Positions 22,671 to 38,925 of a stretch of 64,000 nt of DNA are shown one piece after another. The notes under the pieces are model-generated. The model ran no database searches. It saw nothing but the letters and a program-made list of their open reading frames with translations, and was not told the DNA's origin. Within the stretch, counting starts at the first letter, position 1. Each line of letters opens with the position of its first letter. Both the position numbers and the translations under genes were made by a program. Location: the NCBI GenBank assembly GCA_015680905.1, contig CM027383.1, positions 88,817,001 through 88,881,000 on the forward strand, written 5' to 3'. The stretch is from Coptis chinensis (lineage: Eukaryota; Streptophyta; Magnoliopsida; Ranunculales; Ranunculaceae).

Positions 22671-23122
22671 GAGCATGTCTAGGTCTAGACATTAACTGTC
22701 AATTTGCCTCCACCATTCGGAATTTTGCCAAAATCAAACTCTAATTGGAAACATCAAGTGTATGGCCGCATCCGTAGAAACAAATTTGTTATTTAGTTTG
22801 CGGATGCAGATGTGGCGCGACAGTGGGAGCGTCGCATGTGTGTGTGTGTGTTTTTTTTTTAACTTTTTCAACTTGGGGGACAATGGGAGTGTCGCATGGG
22901 GTTCTTTTGGGCAACTCTCGCCACTTTTTTACACAAAAAGAAAGTTTTAATAATTAAAAAAATTAATTTGAGACTCACTTTTAACAAAAAAAAATATTTA
23001 AAATGAAAATAGATCCCACTATTAACTAAATTTGCTTCTACCACCTAAAGTTGGTTATTGTTTGAGAATGTTTGGCCTCAAACATGACACTTGATACTTC
23101 CGGCTACCACCTAGAGATGTTC
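22671..23122. mobile_element. PIF/Harbinger-type MITE
   Basis: Terminal inverted repeats GAGCATGTCTAGGT and GAACATCTCTAGGT, flanked by TAA on both sides (22668-22670 and 23123-23125). The 3-bp TAA duplication is typical of PIF/Harbinger. 452 bp, non-coding, with a (TG)n/poly-T stretch inside. Confidence 0.7.
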
Positions 23123-23125
23123 TAA

Positions 23126-23850
23126 CAAAGTCGCTGGTTTTGTTCAATAGGCGTTTTGGGTCCAGTAAAAAAAACCGTAAAATTTGCTTTCCACAACGCC
23201 CAAACGAAGTATACCGACTTCCTCGGGAACATAGTAACATTTGGAGGTACTATTGTGTACATCAATGCATGTACGATCAATGGTGCACTTGTGGTATATT
23301 TGACCTCTGGCATTCCGTCAAATATCACGCGGGTATTTTGCAAAAATCGAAATGGTGTCAAAATGACAACAACAATATAGGGTTAGGGTTGAAAATGTAA
23401 ATTCCGACATTTGGTCGGAATTTCAAACGGCATTCCTGTGTCGGAATTCCGGCAAATTGGAGATCCTGAACTGTGCAACTGTCATACATGGGATTTTTCA
23501 CCCCGTGATTTTTCACCTAAGATCGATATCTATAATCTATGAGATCTATTGAATGGTTTGTCATCTTCCAGTTGATGCATACTAATAAGCTTCTTCCCCA
23601 TCAATAAATAATATCAGCACAACTTGCATTTGTTGTTTGACTCCTGCTGTCAATAAAAGCAAGAAAGCAATGGCGCAAAGACATCATTCATGACCCATAA
23701 AGCAAAGGTCATAAGTTTTTATATAATTTTGTAATTTGCTCCCGTGATTAAGTAGACTTGAAAGTTGAAACCCAAGTCGACATACGGGACAAAAAATTCG
23801 ATCACTCAAATACAAACACAATTACCGATAGCCAATAACGTACTACATAC
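23126..23850. other. Upstream region of the TBL gene, no gene recognised
   Basis: A 75-codon open stretch at 23156-23380 (contains FGGTIVYINACTINGALVVY) resembles no family I know and has no clear context; I leave it uncalled. The rest is AT-rich. Confidence 0.35.
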
Positions 23851-23899
23851 CACCTTCACCTTCACCTTCACCTTCACCTTCACGGCTTCACCTTCACTA
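23851..23899. repeat. (CTTCAC)n hexamer repeat in the TBL promoter region
   Basis: Six to seven CTTCAC units with one short interruption (GGCTTCAC), about 210 bp before the TBL start codon. Confidence 0.9.
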
Positions 23900-24106
23900 A
23901 ACATTTATGTCATGTGAACCTTTCTAGCTAACTTCACATGCACCCCAACACAAAATTCCCTCACCTTTGCCAAGATAATTAAATAAATAGAGCCACACCT
24001 CTCTTCCCAGTTCCCTCCTTTATCTTCCCTTCTCTACAACCTTTCTCTTCTGCTGCAACAGTCCTTTTTCTTCTTTTTAGCTGTATTCCAGCTGGTTTCT
24101 AATATT

Positions 24107-26858
24107 ATGTCTTCATCTTTTTATGTTGTTGGGCTATGTTATGTAGTTCTATATTTGGTGTTGGTTCAAGCTCATATAGTTTCATCAGCTTTACTAGTAG
24201 GCCGCTTGAGGAACCACCATAATGCCCACCATAGACTACCTATTGGCCAAGCTAATCAAACCAAATGTAACTTGTTTATGGGAAGCTGGGTTCATGATGA
24301 TACTTATCCAATGTACCAATCTTCAAATTGTCCTGTTATCGACCCCGAATTCAATTGCCAAATGTATGGTCGACCTGATACAAATTATATGCAATATCGA
24401 TGGCGCCCTGACAATTGTGAGCTTCCAAGGTAGTACTAATAATTCTCTAATGGTTATCGTTTCTCTCGGTACAGACTATGTAAAGATGTCTGCAACTCAT
24501 GCATTTACATATATTCCATAGGTTCAATGGGCTTGAATTTCTGATAAGAATGAGAGGAAAAACTGTGATGTTTGTTGGTGATTCGCTCGGTCGCAACCAA
24601 TGGGAATCCTTGATTTGCATGATTTCAGCTACCGTGCCTCGAACACAAACTGAAACTACAAGAGGGGATCCTCTGTCTACTTTTAAGTTTTTGGTATGTT
24701 ATTCCTGAAGTTCTGCAATTAAGTGTTAAACGAAAACATTAGGCTGTACGTGAAATTTTTTCTTGTAAAATACAAGTTTTCTTGACTTAAATTTTGCTTA
24801 TTTTATAATGTTGTAGGAATATGGAGTGTCTGTGTCATTCTACCGCGCACCATATTTGGTAGACATTGATACGGTTCAAGGGAAGCGAATTTTAAGACTG
24901 GATGATATCTCACAAAATGCGCATTTTTGGAGAGACGTCGATGTCCTGTCGTTTAATTCAGGGCATTGGTGGATTCATAAAGGAGGGCTTCAAGGGTATG
25001 CACTAATACATATATGTGTATTTTGATCAACCTTATATGATGTTATTAGTACAATTATGTCGTATCAAGTTAAATTAAACTTGTTTATAATATGAAATTA
25101 TACATGCAGGTGGGATTACATGGAATCAGGAGGAACATATTATCAAGATATGGATCGTTTGCTTGCTTATGAGAGAGGACTAAGAACATGGGCTAGATGG
25201 GTCGATACCAATATCGATAGAACAAGAACAAGAGTTTTCTTCCAATCTGTCTCTCCAACACATTACAAGTAAATCTCTATTCTCTCTATCCAAATCTTTT
25301 CTTATTTTTTGTGCTTCAAAATTTTATTCCTTTTTATGTATTTATTAAAACCTCATTTATTAATTTTATTAATGTGCTACAATTTTTTTATATTTTATTT
25401 ATTTTTCTGTTCCTTCTCAAGAAGGATAAGGCACAGCATATATTATATATCTGACCCAGTGTACCCCTCAACAGAGCTTATAACTGATTTGAAGACAAAA
25501 CTAGCGCAAGCTTGATTGATTTTTACTGCCCTATCTACCTAATTAGATTCATCTCCTGTACCAAGAATCTGAACCCTTGATTCAGTGGTACCCACCTGGC
25601 CACCTAGTTATATTTGATGGTTCCTGTACCAAGTACCAACACATTTGTCTGTATTGGTCCTCCAGAGAGCTGATAGTGTTGATTATAGTGAATGGTAAGA
25701 AGTGATGCACAATCGCATTTATAGGCAAGTTAGTTAGTTTGATTGTGCAATGGAGCTGTGCAGTGAACAATGTCAGACCTGTAAGTTTTAGAATTAGTGA
25801 GAGAGAAAGCTGGACTCAGTAATGTATATTGAGGTGTCGGTGCAAGTGAACATGTGTATTATTGTGTGGTGAATATAAAAATGTATTTTGTTTGGGTGCT
25901 TATGGCGTCCGACTGCTTAGGCCAGGTTCGCGGTACCACACCAATACACCATATGAATATGACTCGTACACGTTCACCTAAAGAGTGCAAGTGGGAGTTT
26001 TGGGAGGTCTTTTTCCAGTTGAATTATGAGCATGATCACCAGTCACCAGTGTCGTCAACTGTCTGGGATTTTTCTATTGAACTTTACACCTACTGTCCAG
26101 TTTGAATATAGATACATATATGATATGACACGAGACTGTTTATGGCATTTGGTAAAGCCCAAAAGATCACCATGCTCATCTTATCATATGTCACGAGTTT
26201 ATAGAGTATACAACTACAATTTGATACGTTTACGTCGCCTTGACTGTCTGTGTGTCTGTGTGTGGTGCGTGGTGCATATCTAGAGGCAAAGGTTTGAGTG
26301 TAGGGAAAAACACAAATTTGAAAAGGGGCAAACCTGCATCAATGTGGCACACCAATCAGCTTTGATAAGGGCTGGTCTCTTCAAAGTGTACATTTCTACA
26401 ACACCGACTAAGCCAATTTTGTGCTAATTGACTAGCATTATCCCCGATTGGGTTGTTTTTCTATAAACTATGTGCATTAGACAATTCTGTGATTGTTTTC
26501 CTCATGTTACAGTCCCTCAGATTGGAATGGAGCTCCAGTGTCGAAGATCGTTGGTCAAGTATCAAAGAATTGTTACGGTGAGACATTGCCACTTAGTGGT
26601 GAGTTATACCCAGGTGCCTACCCAGACCAAATGAAGGTTATCCAATCAGTAATGAATAGTATGCACAATCCCGCCTACTTACTGGACATTACAACGCTTT
26701 CGGAGTTCAGGAAAGATGGTCACCCTTCAATCTATAGTGGTGATTTGAGCCCAGGACAAAGAGCAGACCCAGTTAGATCAGCAGATTGTAGCCATTGGTG
26801 CTTGCCGGGGTTACCGGATACGTGGAACCAATTGTTCTACACAGCATTGTTCTTCTAA
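24107..26858 (+). CDS. Trichome birefringence-like (TBL) family protein, putative polysaccharide O-acetyltransferase
   Basis: Five exons: 24107-24429, 24522-24693, 24817-24995, 25110-25268, 26513-26858. All introns are GT-AG and the joined frame is open for 392 residues, the usual TBL size. Residues 1-28 form a hydrophobic signal or anchor. A TBL/PMR5N-type Cys-rich start follows ([34 protein letters not shown]). The GDS motif of the esterase fold is at about 127-129 ([14 protein letters not shown]) and the partner DxxH at about 369-372 ([16 protein letters not shown]). TBL proteins act in the Golgi and acetylate wall polysaccharides such as xylan or pectin; it most resembles the TBL38-43 group, and the substrate cannot be told from sequence. 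The ATG chosen is the first in frame after the upstream AT-rich leader. Intron 4 is unusually long. Confidence 0.92.
25269..26512. other. Long intron 4 of the TBL gene, with exon-like and 3'-UTR-like sequence
   Basis: At 1244 bp this intron is more than ten times longer than its neighbours (about 90-125 bp). It holds an open stretch ending at 25515 ([21 protein letters not shown]) preceded by a pyrimidine-rich AG site, then sequence that looks like a plant 3' UTR up to about 25880. It may be an insertion of a piece of another gene. I could not identify it. Confidence 0.35.
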
Positions 26859-27322
26859 GATGTGCAATTATTTTTAATTCCTTTACAACTTTTGAAGTTC
26901 CATTGTTACTATATATAAGTCTACGTGCGCATGCTGTAAAGTGAACTTTGTAAAATTGTCATAATCTATTAGAACAAACTTGACTTCATTTTCTCGTGGA
27001 GCTGCTCATCTCAAGAGTTCTTCAGTATATGGGAATTTGTAGGACTTCAGATCTATGTTTACAGAGATGTACGCAATTTTGCATAAGATAGTCTCATATT
27101 ACCAATAGCGCATAATCATTAATACAAATCGCTAATACCAACAAATAAATATAAATAGGCTGTTTGTTTCCATCAGAACGTTAGGAAATAGATAATAGGA
27201 ATTTGGAATGAATAAAAAACATGGAAAAAGAACTACTTCAGTTTATTATCAAAAAATTTGTTTATATTTTATTATGTGCTCAGGTAACACAATAACGTAT
27301 ATATTCCTACAAGAATTTGAAA

Positions 27323-31612
<4,290 letters not shown>

Positions 31613-31647
31613 TTACTTTGTAAAATTTTGTGTATATATAATGGCGA

Positions 31648-31655
31648 ACTTTATA
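31648..31655 (-). promoter_or_regulatory. TATA box candidate for the GH9 gene
   Basis: Minus-strand TATAAAG lies about 65 bp upstream of the chosen ATG; a second TATATATA lies at 31632-31640. Either would start transcription close to 31600-31625. Confidence 0.45.
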
Positions 31656-31659
31656 AGAA

Positions 31660-32239
31660 AAAAAAAACTTGCCAGATTAAGAAGGCCGGCTAAATGTGAT
31701 ATTAATAAGGAAATTGATATCTAACCAAAAGAAAAGGAGATTGAATCTTTTCCTTTAAATACATGCAATCGGCGATACTTCTATTTTTGGGACACCATCA
31801 TGCACATTCTCAAAAATAGGAACATAACATCAGATAAGGAAACTATTCATATTATTATTCATTTTAAAAGCTATTCCCCCACCGTTTGGCAACCATTATA
31901 AGTAGAAATAATTATTTTTTAAAAATCAAGTACAACATAAATAGTACACTTACTGATTTGATGACCAAACCAAAATGGAAAGAGAAATTACCAAAAACTT
32001 TAAAAAAATAAAAATATAGCAACTCATTTCAAAAGGAAAGTTCCATAATTTTTATTTCTCATTTTTCAAATTACGTTTTTGTTTATGTTTTAATGAATTA
32101 TCTCATTTTGAGAATGAGATAATAGGTTGTAGAAATTTTTACCAAATAATTTTTTTTATATCCATAATCAATTATAGAACTCATAATACATTATTTGTCA
32201 TATAATTGATTATCATAAAGGTTGTCATATATCTTTTTA
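31660..32239. other. Intergenic DNA between the GH9 gene and its duplicate
   Basis: AT-rich, no coding sequence or repeat recognised. Confidence 0.5.
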
Positions 32240-33141
32240 CTCTTTTTTTCCTTCCTCACAATAGAATGTACTTTGACTTATTTTCCAGTGAAGTTGCTCA
32301 TCTCACGAGTTCTTCAATACTGATTGGAAAGTTGAACTTGAAGAATTTGTTAGACTTCAGAAATTTTAGAATCGATGTCTTTAGAGATGTAAAAAGCATA
32401 GATTTGGGATGTAGTGCATAAAACAAATCACTACTGTCGAAATAGTTATAGGCTGTGTTTGTTGCTCTGTACAAAATTATTGATGAAGAGAGCGGATGGG
32501 GTTCAATTCAATGTACTATTGCATCATTTTCCAATAATTGCAATTCCATTAATCAAACACAGCTTAATTGAAAATTAGAGGTTTATTACGAAAAATAATT
32601 GGTTTACATTTCAAGTATAACCTATAGTCTATACGAACTAACTAACAAGAACAACAGTAGGGCTCTTCCCAAAATTATACTCCAGCAAATTTAGCCAAGA
32701 CACCAACAAGTGGTGCAGTATTAGCAGTCGCAGGCTCGGCTTGTTTGAAATTATTTCTCGCATCAGTATCATATGGGCCGCCAACAACTTCCCCTTGCAA
32801 GACATTAGGATCGGGATTATTCGAGTTAAGCCACATTTTGCCACCTTCGCATGTCACACAGGTACAGGATCCTTACTCCTTAGTGATCGATACAATTGAA
32901 GGCCCTCTGTGGTGGATTTCGTGGGGAAATTTCCTAAGCCCACCATGAAGCTCATATTTTTGGGGTTTGAACCCAATTGTAATCCACCTAACACAAAAAA
33001 AAAAATGTATTAGTGGATATTGAAATAAGTAGATACATTCACAGAAAAATTAAATAGTCACCACAGTCGTAAAGGGGTGGAAATGGGTAAAATGGGCAAC
33101 TTCAGAATTTAGTAGTAGTAAATTTCAAAAATTATTTGTAA

Positions 33142-33903
33142 GGGCATTTCCAATGGAGTGGGTAAACCATATAGAGTGTAAAGTTTACACTCCAAATGTC
33201 AAAAAACTCTTTTCAATAGGAGTGGTATACCGTATGTAATATACTATTAGTTGATAGAGGAGGTAGATAATTCTCCATCTCGCTATCAGTTGATAAATAG
33301 CTCGGGCGACACTTTAACCAACGTCTGAACAAAAAAAAATTCGGACGTCACTTTAAGTCACGTCTCTTTTTAAGTTCTAAAATTATAATTTGTAATTTTT
33401 TAACTCGGACGTCACAAAACCCCACTTTAAATTAAAGAGAAATGTCACTTTAAGTGACATCCAAGTTTAAAATCCTTGGTCATGTAGAAATGTGTGTGCA
33501 GCCATCAGAAAGCAGATGTCAAAGTTCCAAAAGGTAGAGACAAGTCATATATTAAGAGAAATGAATCGAGCAGCTGACTTCCTTGCCAAGTCATGTAATA
33601 TGAGTGATCAAACAATTATCTATAGTATATGGCCTTATCCTAAGCTCTTAAGTGAAATATTAGCTGATGATGCTAATAGAGTTGTATACAACAGATTTTG
33701 ATATAGTGTAGGTTGAGGTCTGCCTAACTTCTAATTGATTCAAAAAAAAAAAGTTTAAAATCTATTTTTTTTTTTCCACATCTCCATTGGAAGGTATAGA
33801 GTGTGGATATTTATAGGTTATATAATAGTATGCAATTAGAGTTGTAAAATCGTAATAGCACCTACGCGGATGTGTAATTTTACACCCCCCATTGGACATG
33901 CCC
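33142..33903. mobile_element. PIF/Harbinger-type element in the pseudogene intron
   Basis: Ends GGGCATTTCCAATGG and the complement of CCATTGGACATGCCC, flanked by TAA on both sides (33139-33141, 33904-33906). 762 bp, including a later LINE insertion and a stretch with CGGACGTCAC-like repeats (33300-33460). No transposase. Confidence 0.8.
33475..33750 (+). mobile_element. 5'-truncated LINE 3' end with RNase H tail and poly-A
   Basis: An exact 12-bp duplication AAGTTTAAAATC flanks it (33463-33474 and 33751-33762) and it ends in a poly-A tail. The open frame 33492-33701 contains HILREMNRAADFLAKS, the last segment of the RNase H domain found at the C-terminus of plant LINE polyproteins. The stop at about 33701 is followed by a short 3' UTR. 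276 bp, so only the extreme 3' end was copied in. Confidence 0.85.
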
Positions 33904-34015
33904 TAATACCAAAATATTATGAGTTCGGGACTTCGGGTTATCAGGTCAACTCCATGTTCAGCCGTAACCCCTGCATAAATTTGACATTCTATACCTGTGA
34001 TTTAGCAATTTGAAG

Positions 34016-34380
34016 CAAAACCCAAAATATCGCCGATATATATAATATATCGCCGATATATATTGATTTTTTAGTACACCGATATAGATATATTCGATAT
34101 ATCTCAACTGAATATTGGATTTTTTTTCCCCTGATATATATCGCAATTTCTGATATATCGATATATATCGACCGATATATACAATATATCCGATATACAT
34201 TGTTGATTTTGACTGATATTGTTGACTTTGACTAATATATTGACGATATTTCTGATATATCGACATACAAAACAAAATTTTGACTGGTCAACAAAAAAAT
34301 AGATATTTCTGATATTTCCAATATATATCGGTTTTTGGATACATCGAAATATTCACCAAATTTGATATTTTGGACCTTGG
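34016..34380. mobile_element. CGATATAT-rich MITE, copy A, inside exon 5 of the GH9 pseudogene
   Basis: Bounded by CCAAAATATCGCCGATAT and its near complement GATATTTTGGACCTTGG, with TTTGAAG duplicated at both sides (34009-34015, 34381-34387). The interior is dense in GATATATCG palindromes. The intact GH9 gene gives the unoccupied exon sequence. Confidence 0.75.
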
Positions 34381-34673
34381 TTTGAAGAAGTTCGTAAGGC
34401 CCAGCAGTGTCAGCGGCACAAATCGATAGAACCTGAATTTGATATCAAGTATTTGGCATAAACAGTGAGAATAAATGTAGCTGAAGTGGTATACTGAAGA
34501 TTATTCCATTCGTTCCACCGTAACTGGCCTCCAGAACTCTTTTTCACATTGTTGTTTCCCATTTGAATACAATTGCAAACGAACTCCTGCAGTTACGCCT
34601 TATATTCCTCATATCTCTCCCCACTAAATCTTGTATAACCTTCCATATTAAGCTACAAACAGCACAAAAAGAG

Positions 34674-34798
34674 GAGTTTTTTTTTGCTCACAGCTCTGAC
34701 GCTCACAGTGCTCACAGGGGCGACATGTGGCACACAAAAAAGTCAAAAATAAAAGTTAATAAGGAGTGACTCTCTCTCTCTTCTGTTTTTAAGTGATA
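34674..34798 (+). repeat. Left TIR of the first MULE
   Basis: 125 bp, matched in reverse at 40176-40300; ends in an AG/CT-rich run and GTTTTTAAGTGATA. Confidence 0.95.
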
Positions 34799-35229
34799 CA
34801 AAAAAGTCAACAAAATAAAAGTTAATAGGTAGACTCTCTCTCCCCTGTTTTTACCCATCCCCTTTCTCCTTACTGAGTTTTTTTTTTGTCTGAATGAACT
34901 GAACTTACACATATTTAACACAAAGCAAATTTGATTGACCAAAAATTTTGCAAGTTGCCTGATATCAGATAGCCGCATTTTCAAATCTCAGTTTGCGTCT
35001 TGGTAAAGGACCTACAGATATACAATTATAGATGGAGACAAGTACCATCAAGTTTCGGACATGCTACTGTTGCAAATTGGAAGAAATGTGAGGTTGCAAG
35101 GTAAATTTTATTTGTAGGTTTTGTTACATTGAAAATTTCGATTTTTCACTGTTGTTGTTTTTAATAATAAGTCATATTCTAAAACTACTGCTTATTTGTT
35201 GAATGTAGAGTGAACCTACTGTTCTGAAC

Positions 35230-37905
35230 ATGGCTTTGGATATTGAAGATGGTGAAGAGATAATTATAGGAGAGGGTCTGGAGAACATGGCCAACAATGA
35301 CGACGACAACACATCTGGAAAAATCCAAAGTTTGGTTCCTTTTGTTGGTATGCTATTTGATACAGACAAAACAGCATATGACTTTTACAATCAATATGCA
35401 AAAGCAATTGGATTCAGTGTTAGGAAGAAAACCATGTATAGTGACGCCAAAGGTATTGTGAGACGAAGAGATTTGTGTTGTTCTTGGGAAGGGTATTATC
35501 ATAAAAAAGACACTCCTTTGAAGCGAAGGGATGATAGAAGATGTGGATGTAAAGCTATGATGATGGTGAAATTCAAAGATGACAGTAAGAAGTATATTGT
35601 CACTGTTTTCATGGAGGAGCATAATCATCAACTAGAAGATCCACAAAATGCATTTACATTGAGGTCGCATAGACAGGTAGATCATTCTCAGCAGATTCTT
35701 GCTCAAAATATGAGATCTTCGAAGATTGCTGTGAATAGAATATATTTTGCTTATTTATGCACTTAAATTTGGAGGGGCTGAAAATTTGAATTTTTGGAGT
35801 CCGATTTGAATAACTTTCTCTCTCAAACTCGCTTAACTTCTTAAGAAAAGGGATTGAGAATGTTTCTTAGATTATTTGAGAGACAAGGAGAAAGAAAATA
35901 GGTTCTTCTTTCACAAAATTTTAGAACGAATAAAACAATCCAATTTGTGGTTTCTTCATTAAAATGCAAAGTCAAGGTAGATTATGGTAACTTTGGAGAT
36001 GTTGTATGTTTTGATACAACTTTCAAAACAAATAACTATAACATGGTTTGTGCCCCAATTGTTGGAGTCAATAATCATGGGCAAACTGTTCTATTTGGTT
36101 GTGGTTTATTAGATAGTGAGACGACACAGTCATTTGTTTGGTTCTTTGAAACTTTTCTTGAAGCTATGGGCGGGAAGCATCCTATTACGATTTTTACATT
36201 TTCCAACCGGTATTGCCTTTGGCATTTATTCAAGAATGCAGCAACACATTTATCCAGCATATACAATAAGTTTGAAACATTTTTACCTGATTTTAGGGGA
36301 TGCATATATGAGCAGGAAAATGATGTAGACTTTGAAGGTGCTTGGAATCATTTGCTTACTCACTATGGTCTTGAAGAGAATAAATGGCTGAACAATCTGT
36401 ACCTAACAAAGGAAAAATGGGCACAAGTCTTTGTACGACAATACTTTGGTGCTGGCATGACAACGACACAGAGGAGTGAAAGCATTAACAAATTTTTAAA
36501 GAAATTTTTTACAGGAAATCTCATTCTGAGAGAGTTTGTGGGTCAATTTGATAAAGCATTGGCTAGTCGACGTATGAAAGAAAGGTTGGCTGATTCTAAT
36601 AATCGGAAGAGTAGGCCCAATTTAGTTACAGATTGGGTGGTTGAGCGTGAAGCATCTACAAAATACACTAGAAAGATATTCAAAAAATTTCAGGCTGAAT
36701 GTGTGAAATGCTTTGTTCTGAAATTAGAGCTACTTGATGATAATGGATTTACATGTCATTACACGAAGAAAGATCGGAAAACCAAATGCAAGGACTAGTA
36801 AGCTTAGTTGCATAGCTTCACAGCCAGGTGGTGAGTTGTAGAGCCGCAAGAAATTTGAATTCAAAGGGATCTTGTGTTCACATGCCACCTTCTTGAATTG
36901 GAAGTGTCTAAGCTACCATCACATTACTATTTAAGTAGGTGGAGCATGAATGCAGCCCTCTGTATCGTGTATGATTCTCGGGAAATAATTCATTTCCCTT
37001 GGATCCATTTGCTACCAGGAGGTATAGCGAATTATCTCATTGTGCTCAAACTTTGGTGGCAAAAGGTCCACCTAAAACATGCTTTTGCTATGTCCGAAAT
37101 GCTTCTTATAATTAAAAGTTTGGATTCAATTAAGGAGCAAGGTAACACATTTTGTGCTAGCACCTCTAGTGCCCAAGAAAAAACAGGTTGATGAGAGCAA
37201 CATGGGAAATGGAGATGTATTAATGCGAGACCCGATACCAAAGCAGCGCACTCGACAACACAAAGGGCATCACAAAGGTGTGCTAGAAAAAGGACAAAGA
37301 AAAAGGAAAAATACTACTTCATACCAAGTTGAATCACCAACTGGTAATTAACTTTAGTAATCAATTATTTTCAACTAACAATTCCTATATATTTAAGATA
37401 GTTTTATTAATAACTTGGTCTGAAGTAGGTACCTCAAATGCTCTTCTAGATGAAGATCAAATTCTAGAGGCCACTAACGGAAGTGTGCAGTCCACTTTGG
37501 TTTGTACCGACTTCTCTGTACTATATTTTTGGCGATTCATTTCTTTTATCATGTTTATTCATTTGATTGCAACTTGTGAAATAGGATTCATGGGTGCCAC
37601 AAGCATACAATGGTCCAAGTGGTTACTATCCTCTAAATACATGTATGTATCCGGATTTGTCAATGGCTCAAAGTTTTCCATTTCATCAAAATGGACCCCC
37701 AAGCATGCCAATGATGTCATTTAATCACTCTCTGCTTTATTCACAGGTTTGCTAATTATATCCAATCTATACTAAAATCTGATCGTTAAGCTAAGTATCG
37801 TAAAATTGAAATTCTAAAGTTAATTTGCAGGCTTCCGTAAGACCATCGGAGTACATAATTCAACAGGACATTCCCAATATTCAGGCATATATAAATGAAG
37901 TTTAA
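35230..37905 (+). pseudogene. FAR1/FHY3-type MULE transposase, defective
   Basis: 35230-35766 encodes the FAR1 DNA-binding domain (TAYDFYNQYAKAIGFSVRKK; Cys/His zinc cluster with CCSWEGYY, RRCGCKA, EEHNHQL). 35947-36798 encodes the MULE transposase core: first catalytic Asp in VVCFDTTFKTN, Glu in TTTQRSESINKF. The stretch that should hold the second catalytic Asp (TDQ.xAM) is deleted: TIF runs straight into the YCLWHLFKN block at about 36195-36215. Stops separate the two parts (about 35767-35946), and the SWIM zinc finger (KFEFKGILCSHA, about 36855-36890) is out of frame. A Pro/Gln-rich tail with an intron ends at 37905. This copy cannot move itself. Confidence 0.9.
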
Positions 37906-38925
37906 GTTTTTGTTTTATTTTTTCTTCCAATTTTAATTCTTTAATACATATTTCTCACTGGTTCTTATTTGGATATGGTGTAGGCAAGAGCTGAATCATC
38001 CCGCCCACCCCATTAGACTTTGTGGATTTCTTTGTTTGAAATGGTATCTTGTTTTGGAAGGTTCGTCTTTGAGATGAGAAGAAGGCAAGCAACCAGGGAA
38101 TAAGAGGTCTTCCTTTTAGCCACTTTGACTACAACCCTTTCAGCTACTCCCTTAATTTAAGCAACTCTGGTTTCTTTTGCTAGTTTACATACCAAGCACC
38201 AACATGACTGAATGCTAGATTTTAGTGCAGTGTATGGGCATTTTGATGGGTTTATTTTGTCAAGTCTATGTTCCTAGCTAGCTTGTATATAAACTGTAAC
38301 CCATCTCAATTTTGGCATTTCACTTCAGAAATGTAAACATGGCTTTGTAAGTTGAGACTGGTTTTGAAGCTTTGCTATGTTAATTTTGTTGAATAGATAG
38401 AGAAGCACTCTCGCAGTATTTCTCAGCTTCAAAAATTGTCTCTCTAATTCTCTAAATGTAAGACATTCAACATTTTTTTGTGCGACTGTGTTTATGAGAT
38501 TTGGTATGTCTCATCCCAATTCCTTCACTGTGAAATGTGAATGTCTAACTGTTTTTTTTTGTCGATGTACAGTAACCAGAAGTCTACATCTAATCCAGTG
38601 GATTCACTAGCCGACCTGCTACCAAATTTCACTGTCCTGCAAATGCATATTCCTTCTATGTTAATTGAACTTTTTTACTGCTTGCTTGATGAACTTCAGT
38701 ATCTAACTACACAGTTTTTTTAAGTAACTTACTTGTGCAGCTATAATTATTTAATGCACAAATATAATGGTTACTCAAAAGCTTGCAAATTAAGAATGCA
38801 GAACAAATATAAATAAAATTCTGTTCACTGTCTGCCTGCTCCATTCACCACCTAAAATTGAATGCTGCACCTTCTGCCATAGTTGTTTTAGTGAAAACCG
38901 AGGGGGTATGAACTGTAGATTGCTG
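37906..38925. other. Interior of the first MULE between transposase and captured gene
   Basis: Begins as the transposase 3' UTR. An open piece at 38541-38723 (STSNPVDSLADLLPNF) may be another captured exon; I could not identify it. A short duplicated GAAAACCGAGGGGGT lies at 38893-38940. Confidence 0.4.

Noticed and set aside
23156..23380. 75-codon open frame upstream of TBL
   Set aside because: No recognisable domain, no good context and overlapping open frames in two other readings; not enough to call a gene.
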